A DNA stretch of 34,303 nucleotides from Balneolales bacterium. Lineage in GTDB: Bacteria; Bacteroidota; Rhodothermia; Balneolales; Natronogracilivirgulaceae. The notes beneath the pieces are model-generated. The model saw nothing but the letters and a program-made list of their open reading frames with translations, made no database searches and was not told the origin of the DNA. The stretch spans positions 1 through 34,303 of the forward strand of contig SKIC01000276.1 of assembly GCA_007116685.1 (NCBI GenBank). Direction: 5' to 3'. The position numbers and the translations under genes were made by a program. Of the stretch, positions 1-7,953 are shown piece after piece (positions within the stretch are counted from its first letter, which is position 1; each line of letters begins with the position of its first letter).

Positions 1-342
1 AATTTGTATATCAAAATGAGGAACGATCTGCCAACAGCACCTACCCAAAAGTGGCGGCTCAGTGGTTAAATCAAGCTTTATGCTTCTATCAAGGTTTCTG
101 CTTAGTTGACAGTGAAGTGCTAAAAATCACCACCTGCGTGTAGCTGCGAGACGTTGTGGCACAATAGTAACCGAAGAAATACTGCTACGAAAACTTAACA
201 AATGACTATCCTTGATAGTATCACATGAAGCTACCAAAGATTGTAATACTCCCTAAAACAAGCCCATCAGTTACGTTTGTTGTTTTACAAACTAACAAAA
301 AAATCATAGAGACGTGATAAGGCTCAATTGGCACATAATCCC

Positions 343-2271
343 TTACACTTGAATATACTCTAGCTCGAGTAACTGCCTGACAGCCATTTCCAGGGCACTT
401 GCATCAATTCCTGCTTCTTTGTGTAATTGAGCCTGACTTCCGTGCTCTATTAAATGGTCCGGAACGCCCAGAATTTTCATTCGGGGCTGATGTTCTGATT
501 CAGCGTAATATTCCGCTACGGCAGAGCCAAACCCACCCAAACGGGCTCCATCCTCAATAGTAATCACAAATTTATGTTTTTGGGCGATTTCGTCCAGCAA
601 GTCTGTATCAAGTGGCTTAACGAATCTCATATCATAATGAGCAACCTCAATATTTTCCTCAGAAAACGTTTCACAAACTTGAGTAGCGTAATTACCGATG
701 GTGCCGTAACTCAAAATGGCAACTTCGTCGCCATCTTTTAAACGGATTCCCTTGCCTATGGGCATGGCTTGTAACTCTTGATTATAACCCTTACCCGTAG
801 TTTCTCCTCGCGGATAGCGAATAGCAAAAGCACCATCATCATATAAAGAACTGGCGTAGAGCATGTCACGTAAATCCTGCTCATTCATAGGAGCAGCAAC
901 CACAATATGAGGAATGGCTCTCAAGTACGGAATATCGTAAAGTCCATGATGCGTCGGGCCATCAGCGCCTACTAAACCTGCTCTGTCCATGCAGAAAACC
1001 ACCGGTAATTTCTGTATGGCTACATCGTGGACCAACTGATCGTATCCACGTTGTAAAAATGTGGAATAAATGGCTACATAAGGACGCACACCTTCCGTTG
1101 CAAGTCCGGCTGCATAGGTGACTGCATGTTGCTCAGCAATTCCCACATCAAAACAGCGCTCAGGCATTTCATTCATCATTTTCAAAAGTCCGGTTCCGGA
1201 TGGCATGGCTGCCGTAATACCTACAATTCGCTCATCTTTTTGGGCCATTTGAATCAGCGTATCAGCAAAAACATCCTGATATTTCGGAACTTTCACCTTC
1301 GGTGCCTTAGACAAGGTATCACCGGTCACTTTGTTAAACGGACTTCCTGAGGCGTGCCATTTTACCTGATCGCGTTCAGCCGGTGCAAAACCTTTGCCTT
1401 TTACTGTAACAACGTGTAGAATTTTTGGCCCTTTCACGTTGCGTAAATCCTGCAATTGATGTGTCAATTTCTTGATGTTATGACCATCCACCGGACCATA
1501 ATACTTAAAACCAAGTGCTCTGAATAAGCCACCCGGAGTTACCGCTGAAGTAACCGCTGATTCAAGGCGGGAAGCAATTTTCCTCATTTTATCGCCGGCT
1601 CCCTTGAAATGCCCGAGCATATCGTAAATGTCGTCACGCATTTTATTGAAGGTTTGGCTTGTAGTGATTTCAGCCAAATATTCTTTCAGCGCACCAACAT
1701 TGGGATCAATCGACATGGCGTTATCATTCAAAACGACTAGCATATCCGTATTCAAAGCACCGGCATTGTTCATGGCCTCAAAAGCCATACCTGCTGTCAT
1801 AGAACCATCTCCAATCACAGATACTACTTTTTTATCGGTTTTTTGGAGATCACGGGCTACGGCCATCCCTAATCCAGCTGAAATAGAAGTACTTGAGTGC
1901 CCAACACCAAAAGTATCGTATTCGCTTTCGGTTCTTTTCGGAAAGCCGGAAACCCCACCATATTTTCTGTTCGTGTGGAAACTATCCCTGCGACCGGTCA
2001 GGATTTTATGCCCATAAGCCTGATGTCCCACATCCCAAACCAACAAATCTTCTGGGGTTTTGTAGGCATAATGCAAAGCTACAGTAAGCTCCACTACTCC
2101 TAAACTTGCTCCGAAATGTCCTCCATGAATGGCGACTGTGTCTATGATAAAATCTCGCAATTCGTGGCAAACTTCGGGAAGTTGCTCAGGGGATAGTTTT
2201 CGTAAATCTTCCGGACTATTGATTTTGGATAACAAAGGACCGGGAACGGCTTTCATTAAATTGGACATCAA
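343..2271 (-). CDS. dxs: 1-deoxy-D-xylulose-5-phosphate synthase
   Basis: 642-aa ORF; transketolase-like motifs GDGSMTAGMAFEAMNNAG (TPP binding), VVFCMDRAGLVGADGPTHHGLYD and GVPDHLIEHGS typical of DXS. Confidence 0.97.
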   Translation of the reverse strand: MMSNLMKAVPGPLLSKINSPEDLRKLSPEQLPEVCHELRDFIIDTVAIHGGHFGASLGVVELTVALHYAYKTPEDLLVWDVGHQAYGHKILTGRRDSFHTNRKYGGVSGFPKRTESEYDTFGVGHSSTSISAGLGMAVARDLQKTDKKVVSVIGDGSMTAGMAFEAMNNAGALNTDMLVVLNDNAMSIDPNVGALKEYLAEITTSQTFNKMRDDIYDMLGHFKGAGDKMRKIASRLESAVTSAVTPGGLFRALGFKYYGPVDGHNIKKLTHQLQDLRNVKGPKILHVVTVKGKGFAPAERDQVKWHASGSPFNKVTGDTLSKAPKVKVPKYQDVFADTLIQMAQKDERIVGITAAMPSGTGLLKMMNEMPERCFDVGIAEQHAVTYAAGLATEGVRPYVAIYSTFLQRGYDQLVHDVAIQKLPVVFCMDRAGLVGADGPTHHGLYDIPYLRAIPHIVVAAPMNEQDLRDMLYASSLYDDGAFAIRYPRGETTGKGYNQELQAMPIGKGIRLKDGDEVAILSYGTIGNYATQVCETFSEENIEVAHYDMRFVKPLDTDLLDEIAQKHKFVITIEDGARLGGFGSAVAEYYAESEHQPRMKILGVPDHLIEHGSQAQLHKEAGIDASALEMAVRQLLELEYIQV

Positions 2272-2480
2272 TCCTGAGTGTTTCGTTTATGTACCTGTTC
2301 GATTTTAAGTTCTGCTTCTTCAAGACTTACTGAACAATATTTCGAGAGTTTCATTCCCTCCTCATACAATGAGATGGAATCTTCCAGTGGAATTTCTTCG
2401 GATTCCAACTTTTCAACAATGTCAGATAATCTTTTCAGAGCGTCTTCAAAACGAAGCCCTTCGAGTGTATTTTCAGCCAT
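2268..2480 (-). CDS. xseB: Exodeoxyribonuclease VII small subunit
   Basis: 70 aa, 'FEDALKRLSDIVEKLESEEIPLEDSISLYEEGMKLSKYCSVSLEEAELKIEQV' typical of XseB; 4-nt overlap with dxs. Confidence 0.95.
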   Translation of the reverse strand: MAENTLEGLRFEDALKRLSDIVEKLESEEIPLEDSISLYEEGMKLSKYCSVSLEEAELKIEQVHKRNTQD

Positions 2481-2633
2481 AAATAAATTAGTATTAATTC
2501 AATCAAGTAATATCTATGCTAGTGGTTAAGATTGCAACTAAAAGCGCCACTTATTCCATGAAATAGTTTCGTTTTACTGCATAAATGCGTTTATTGTGCC
2601 ATTGAAACGGCTTCCATTCATATACCTAGCGGC

Positions 2634-3215
2634 TTGAACCACCTAAAACATTTTATAAAAGACTTTAAACACACCGGGGCGGTAGCGCCAAGTTCAAAAT
2701 ACTTGGCAAAAGATGTGGTGCAATCTTTAGAGAAAGACCTTCAAACAAGAAATGGAACTTCTGTAAAGATATTAGAAATTGGTCCGGGAACAGGTATTTT
2801 CACAGAAGCTATTCAGAGTCTAATAAGACCTTACGACCATTTCGATGTAATTGAGCAAAACGAGCATTTCTACGATTTGATCTATTCTCGCTTTCAGAAT
2901 GGTAACACAAAAGTTTACCACGGCGATGTTTTACAGTATCAGGCGAACAGTTCTTATGATTTTATTTTTTCCAGCGTGCCTTATGAAAGTCTACCGGAAG
3001 ATATCAGCACTCAAATCTGGCAGAAAAAACTTGAATTGAGCCATCAGGGTACAATTATCACCTACTACAAATATCTGAAACCAAATCAATTTCGCTGCTC
3101 TTTTGAAAAAGAAACCGTTAAGCGCTATTTGATAGAAGACAAAGTTATTCTAAGAAATATTCCACCCGCAAAAATGTATACACTGTGTATCAATCAGCAG
3201 GATGAATTGAGCTAA
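2634..3215 (+). CDS. Class I SAM-dependent methyltransferase, phospholipid N-methyltransferase (PmtA)-like
   Basis: 193 aa with TTG start; 'TGAVAPSSKYLAK' and SAM motif 'ILEIGPGTGIFTEAI' plus 'FSSVPYESLP' resembling PmtA/KsgA-like methyltransferases. Confidence 0.75.
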   Translation: MNHLKHFIKDFKHTGAVAPSSKYLAKDVVQSLEKDLQTRNGTSVKILEIGPGTGIFTEAIQSLIRPYDHFDVIEQNEHFYDLIYSRFQNGNTKVYHGDVLQYQANSSYDFIFSSVPYESLPEDISTQIWQKKLELSHQGTIITYYKYLKPNQFRCSFEKETVKRYLIEDKVILRNIPPAKMYTLCINQQDELS

Positions 3216-3940
3216 AGCGTTTCGCTGTCGGCAAAAACTATCGCTTCGTTTTTCTTCAGCCAGGCTTCTGCCTGCTTTCTTTCAGGATAATGCTGCTCCA
3301 CTAAATTCCAATAGTCTTTGCTGTGATTCAAATGCACAGTATGACAAAGTTCATGGATTATCAGATAATCTCTCACCCAGTCAGGCACTTTCATCAATCG
3401 CCAGTTCAATGAGATATTTTGCTTTGAGGAACAGGTGCCCCATTTTGTTTTTTGCGAACGGATGAAAATCTTCTGAAACTCAAAACTATTCTTTGCCGCC
3501 AATTGCTCAATTCGTAATCGCAATTCCGATTTTGCGCGTTCTTTTAACCAGGAATTCGCCGCTTTTTTTATCAATGGGAAATCTACGTAAAAGGAACTGC
3601 TTTTATCTGCAAACCATGCAATTACGTCGCCTTGTCTTCTAAATGAGATACCATTGGGATCAGAATGTGCACCGGAAAAAATTAAGGGCAACCATTTTCC
3701 TTCAACAAGTATCGCGCGCTTGTGTTTTTGAAGTGTTTCGTGAAGTGCTTCTTTATTCGCTTTTTGCTTCGATAGCGCATTTTCAATCCACTTCAGGTTT
3801 CCGCTAATAAATTGCTCTATCTCAGATGAACTGCAATAAACCGGAGCCGAAACAAATACATCGCTACCTTTTACTCTGAGTCTCAAATTCTTCTGTCGCT
3901 TTCTTTTTACGACCTCCACTTTGAAAGGAAAACTGTCCAT
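3212..3940 (-). CDS. YgjP-like M48/DUF45-type zinc metallopeptidase domain protein
   Basis: 242 aa; 'KTKWGTCSSKQNISLNWRLMKVPDWVRDYLIIHELCHTVHLNHSKDYWNLV' with HExxH (HELCH). Confidence 0.92.
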   Translation of the reverse strand: MDSFPFKVEVVKRKRQKNLRLRVKGSDVFVSAPVYCSSSEIEQFISGNLKWIENALSKQKANKEALHETLQKHKRAILVEGKWLPLIFSGAHSDPNGISFRRQGDVIAWFADKSSSFYVDFPLIKKAANSWLKERAKSELRLRIEQLAAKNSFEFQKIFIRSQKTKWGTCSSKQNISLNWRLMKVPDWVRDYLIIHELCHTVHLNHSKDYWNLVEQHYPERKQAEAWLKKNEAIVFADSETL

Positions 3941-4072
3941 ATAATTTTGTTATCCAATTGGATGATTTGTCAACTTTCTAAATAAAGACAGAAAATAATC
4001 ATCAGATGTGATTTTATGGTGAAAGGAAATTTGGAGATTACGAAGTTAGTTATGGTAGTATATGAGACCTTC

Positions 4073-5224
4073 TTACAGCGACTCTAAACGCTGGCGGGAT
4101 GACCTCACAAAGGGACTATCTGCCCCGGATTGACTCACCCATCGTAGTAAACGTCTTGCGTTTTCAATTTCGCCCCTATCGATATGCAAAAGTGCCTGAT
4201 AATACGCCGACATTAACTCTACTCTACGTTTTCCGGTATCAAATAATCCTTTAGATTCCTGCCGTGAAAGTTCAAAATAATGGATTGCCTGGGCTAAATT
4301 ATTATCGTGTGCTGCTATTCGTCCCCGCATATAAAGCATTTCCTCACGCAAAGCTGCGTATTCCAACCCCCTCCTTCCTTCGGCTTCTTCCAGTGCTCTT
4401 TCGATGATTTCAGAAGCTTTAAAAAATTGGTTTTGCCTGAAATATGTTCTCGCCAATAACCGAGCGTAGTACGAGTTTTGAGGATGTTCGGTGTATAAAT
4501 TCTCTAAAAAACTCATCGCCGTTGCCGCTTGTCTTTCGTAATGCAAGTAGATATGACCCAGAAAATAGATGGATTCAACTCTGAAAAATATTCCTTCATT
4601 GGCTACTTGCTCAACAATTACTAATCCTTTTGCTCTGTCACCTTTTGGTAGCATAAAAGAAAATGCTCTGGCGGCAGGATATTCATCCAATAAAAAAGCA
4701 GCAAAATACAGCGTCATCCCGTCTGCAAAAGGAATATCCGGATGGTCCGGGGCTATTTCGGTAATATCCTGAAGTATCGACATGGCACGTCTTGCATTCC
4801 GAAAACTGCGCAACCATTGCCCGCGATTGGATTGTAATCTTCCCCAAAAAGCGTGGCTTATTGCTCGTACGATGAGCGCATCTACGTAGTAATCATCATT
4901 TGGCCCTATTGTCTCTGCATAGGAAATACTATTCCGGATTACCCTGACAAAAACTTCGTCGTTTCTGGTGTCGGTTAAATCTGCAATTATGGGCCACCAA
5001 TGCTCAAATACCGGCCATAAAATCCAGATGGGGTTCTCCGTATGCTCTTCTCTCCACTCTTGCATGGAACGCACCGAAGCCACGTATTCTCTGTTGTAGG
5101 CTTGCTGAATGGCAATTTGGGCATCATCTATAAATACATCATCCAGCATTAAGGATTTTTGAGCGTATCCCGAATTAGAAATTGAAAGAAGAATCAGGAA
5201 AACAAACAAAAACCACTTAATCAT
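4073..5224 (-). CDS. Secreted tetratricopeptide-repeat protein
   Basis: 383 aa; N-terminal signal peptide (MIKWFLFVFLILLSISNSGYAQ) and helical repeat pattern with TPR-like motifs in the C-terminal half. Confidence 0.7.
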   Translation of the reverse strand: MIKWFLFVFLILLSISNSGYAQKSLMLDDVFIDDAQIAIQQAYNREYVASVRSMQEWREEHTENPIWILWPVFEHWWPIIADLTDTRNDEVFVRVIRNSISYAETIGPNDDYYVDALIVRAISHAFWGRLQSNRGQWLRSFRNARRAMSILQDITEIAPDHPDIPFADGMTLYFAAFLLDEYPAARAFSFMLPKGDRAKGLVIVEQVANEGIFFRVESIYFLGHIYLHYERQAATAMSFLENLYTEHPQNSYYARLLARTYFRQNQFFKASEIIERALEEAEGRRGLEYAALREEMLYMRGRIAAHDNNLAQAIHYFELSRQESKGLFDTGKRRVELMSAYYQALLHIDRGEIENARRLLRWVSQSGADSPFVRSSRQRLESL

Positions 5225-5239
5225 AAGGCTTTTTTCACC

Positions 5240-6115
5240 TTATTTCAGATAGGTTTCCAGCCAATTTATCGTCTCACTAACCAATCTTTCAAAATGAAGC
5301 GGGAAAGCGTGATCATCAAAAGGATGGGAGGCTCCGAAAGTATGTCCGGCGCCCTGAATAACCAATTTGTCTTTTTCGGGTGATGGGCACAGTCGGTACA
5401 ATTCATTTACGTGAGAAAGCGGAACAGCCTCGTCATTACTGCCGTGTATAAAACAGCAGGGAATTTGAAGTTGACTCACTCTGTTTTTCGCAAGAATTCG
5501 ACCGGCATTTTCGACAACATCATCCAACGCGCTTTTGTCCAAATGCAGAACTTGCCCGGTGCGGCTATTTACGATTTCGGTAACGCCTTTGTCAGCCCAA
5601 TCTTTTATCATTTTTTCACTGAAGAATTTCTGATAATCAGAAACCGCTGACCAGGTAATCAAAGTTGAGATTTCGCTGTATTCTGCGGCACACACAACGG
5701 CTGTATGTCCACCACGAGAATGACCGATTATTCCTATATTTTCGACATCAGGCATGCTATCGCCTAAATCTATCTCTGATTCACGAAGCGCTTCAATCAC
5801 ACGACCTACATCATTTACATCCTGGCTGATTGTTTGTGTTCGAAATAAATCAGGCTGATCAAAATCGGTAAGGGATTCGCCTACTCCATTATGGGAAAGG
5901 TTAATTGCAATAACTAAAAAACCTTCGGATGCGATATCATAACAGGCATCAGGAAAAGGTCCCCAATCTTTAAAACCTTTAAAGCCATGCAGAAAAATTA
6001 CCGGGCGAATCATTTCCTGAGCAGGATGTGGGACATACGCATCATATCTGATGGGCAAGTTTTCCGAAGATGGTATAGAACCACTTAATTTCTTTACTGA
6101 TTTCGTAATCATCAC
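5240..6115 (-). CDS. Alpha/beta hydrolase (dienelactone hydrolase/chlorophyllase-like)
   Basis: 291 aa; 'FLHGFKGFKDWG', nucleophile elbow 'GHSRGGH', late Asp/His 'HGSNDEAVP' and 'GAGHTF'. Confidence 0.85.
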   Translation of the reverse strand: MMITKSVKKLSGSIPSSENLPIRYDAYVPHPAQEMIRPVIFLHGFKGFKDWGPFPDACYDIASEGFLVIAINLSHNGVGESLTDFDQPDLFRTQTISQDVNDVGRVIEALRESEIDLGDSMPDVENIGIIGHSRGGHTAVVCAAEYSEISTLITWSAVSDYQKFFSEKMIKDWADKGVTEIVNSRTGQVLHLDKSALDDVVENAGRILAKNRVSQLQIPCCFIHGSNDEAVPLSHVNELYRLCPSPEKDKLVIQGAGHTFGASHPFDDHAFPLHFERLVSETINWLETYLK

Positions 6116-6993
6116 TTTTTATGTTTGAATTCCATGAGTTTCACTTTGCTGCGTAGCATGTTTACCTCACGTTGTTTCAGATGCCGCCATCTTCCGCTTC
6201 GTAAGCCTGCCATTGTTAACCCTGCGTATGTTATTCTACTGAGTTTTTGAACTTCTGCACCTAAGGCTTCCATCATTCTGCGAATCTGTCGGTTTCGCCC
6301 CTCATGCAAAGACAAGGTTAGTGAATATGGATCGCCTTCTACACCTTTGATATTATAGGCTTTTGAAGGCCCGTCCTCAAGTGTGATTCCGGATCTTAAT
6401 TTCGCCACATCATCCTGAGTAAATTCACGGTCAATGGTAACCTTGTATGTTTTACTTATTTCATAACTAGGATGCATCAGGCGATTGGCCAAGTCTCCAT
6501 CGTTGGTTAAAAGCAATAATCCTGTCGTATTTCTATCCAGTCTACCAACGGGATAAACACGGGCACCGGTGGCGTGCTCAATGGTATCCATCACGGTTTT
6601 TCTGCCTTTTTCATCACTGGTGGTCGTGATTGTGCCTCTTTGCTTGTTCAGCAAAATGTACTCAAACGACTCTTCAACAATGCGCTGGTTATCAACTTCA
6701 ACCTTATCCGTCGTTTTTACTTTGTAGCCCATTTCACGAATTACCGCGTTATTGACTTTCACTTTGCCATCAGCGATTAAAGTATCAGCTTCTCTTCGGG
6801 AGCAGATTCCGGCGTGAGCAATGAACTTGTTCAGGCGCATCTCTTCAACAAGAACTTCCGGCTCTGCTTTTTTCTTAGAAGCACCAGATTTACGCGGCCC
6901 GCTGTTTGGACGTCTTTTAAAATTCGAGGATGGACGCTTTTTTTCATCACCATTTTCAGGTGATCGTTTTTTATATGGTTTTCCAGGTTTCAA
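6112..6993 (-). CDS. rluB: 23S rRNA pseudouridine synthase, RluB/RsuA family, with basic N-terminal extension
   Basis: S4 domain 'MRLNKFIAHAGICSRREADTLI', catalytic 'VGRLDRNTTGLLLLTNDGDLANRLMHP'; Lys/Arg-rich low-complexity N-terminus of about 50 aa. Confidence 0.93.
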   Translation of the reverse strand: MKPGKPYKKRSPENGDEKKRPSSNFKRRPNSGPRKSGASKKKAEPEVLVEEMRLNKFIAHAGICSRREADTLIADGKVKVNNAVIREMGYKVKTTDKVEVDNQRIVEESFEYILLNKQRGTITTTSDEKGRKTVMDTIEHATGARVYPVGRLDRNTTGLLLLTNDGDLANRLMHPSYEISKTYKVTIDREFTQDDVAKLRSGITLEDGPSKAYNIKGVEGDPYSLTLSLHEGRNRQIRRMMEALGAEVQKLSRITYAGLTMAGLRSGRWRHLKQREVNMLRSKVKLMEFKHKK

Positions 6994-7658
6994 AATAAAT
7001 CTTTCGGGATTGGGGAGTCGTTGTTCTCAGGTTTGTCTGCTAATTCTGCCTTTAATTCCAGCATTAATTGTCGGTGTTCTGCCATATCATCATCTTTTAG
7101 AATTTCTTCAATCTCACGAGGTTTTGGCAACTCGTCAATGCTGTTCATTCCAAAGTGGCTCAGAAATACAGATGTTGTTTTATACAACAATGCACGTCCG
7201 GGACCATCAAAGCGGCCAGCAACTTCCACCAGACCCTTTTCGAGAAGCTGACGAACTACGTATGCGGAGTCAACTCCACGGATAGTATCTACTTCCGGTT
7301 TCGTGATTGGTTGCTTATAAGCGATAATAGCCAAGGTTTCCAAAGCGGATTGGGAAATTTTGCGTAATGCATTTTGATGCTGGAAAACTTGTAGCCAACG
7401 ATGCATATTCTTATTACTCGCAAATATATAACCTCCGCCTTTGAGAATTATTCTAAATGCACGTCCTGTTTCCTCATAACTCTCATTCAGTCTATTAACC
7501 GCCTCATCTATTGCATTTGAGTCGATTTCGAGTTCCGGCTCCGTAATTTGAAGTGTCTTAACTATGTCTTCTGCATTAAGTGGTTTATCGGTCGCAAATA
7601 GCACCGATTCAACTATTTGATCAAAAGGAATATCGTCTATGGAAAATGTTATGTGCAT
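6990..7658 (-). CDS. scpB: SMC-Scp complex subunit ScpB
   Basis: 222 aa; 'SQSALETLAIIAYKQPITKPEVDTIRGVDSAYVVRQLLEKGLVEVAGRFDGPGRALLYKTTSVFLSHFGM' is a ScpB winged-helix signature. Confidence 0.96.
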   Translation of the reverse strand: MHITFSIDDIPFDQIVESVLFATDKPLNAEDIVKTLQITEPELEIDSNAIDEAVNRLNESYEETGRAFRIILKGGGYIFASNKNMHRWLQVFQHQNALRKISQSALETLAIIAYKQPITKPEVDTIRGVDSAYVVRQLLEKGLVEVAGRFDGPGRALLYKTTSVFLSHFGMNSIDELPKPREIEEILKDDDMAEHRQLMLELKAELADKPENNDSPIPKDLF

Positions 7659-7670
7659 AGAGACAAAAAA

Positions 7671-7688
7671 GGCTGAAATTCTTCAGCC
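7671..7688 (-). terminator. Terminator-like hairpin directly upstream of scpB
   Basis: GGCTGAA-attc-TTCAGCC with A6 (7665-7670) on plus, i.e. U6 after the stem on minus. Confidence 0.65.
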
Positions 7689-7815
7689 ACAGGTTAATCT
7701 GATTAGGTTTGTAATAAATAAAATGTACCCACATGATAATAGCAAATACAGCTCTGTGCAAGTTAATCTTACTCTCATAACACTCTAACAAGTAAGGAAG
7801 AAAAAAACTGATAGA

Positions 7816-7951
7816 AGGCTTTGAAAAACCAGGATTTTTGTTCAAGATCGAGGCCAGTAGGATTTTAAAACCGCAGCATATTGGTTATATGTGAGGATTT
7901 TAAAATCCTGATAACGAAGATATTGGGCAAAAAGACAGTTTTTCAAAGCCT
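7816..7951. repeat. 136-bp inverted-repeat intergenic element
   Basis: 14-bp perfect terminal inverted repeats AGGCTTTGAAAAAC (7816-7829) / GTTTTTCAAAGCCT (7938-7951); internal palindrome AGGATTTTAAAATCCT (7894-7909) and near copy AGGATTTTAAAACC (7859-7872). Confidence 0.7.
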
Positions 7952-7953
7952 CC

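Noticed and set aside
205-219. ACTATC-ctt-GATAGT small hairpin in the 5' edge of the window
   Set aside because: Only 6-bp arms with no adjacent promoter, U-tract or second copy; not distinguishable from chance.
1-342. Possible truncated gene at the window start
   Set aside because: No ORF listed and no recognisable protein or RNA signature; likely intergenic or remnant but not supportable.
1126-2103. Several plus-strand ORFs antisense to dxs
   Set aside because: Fully embedded in the strongly supported dxs CDS on the opposite strand; shadow ORFs.
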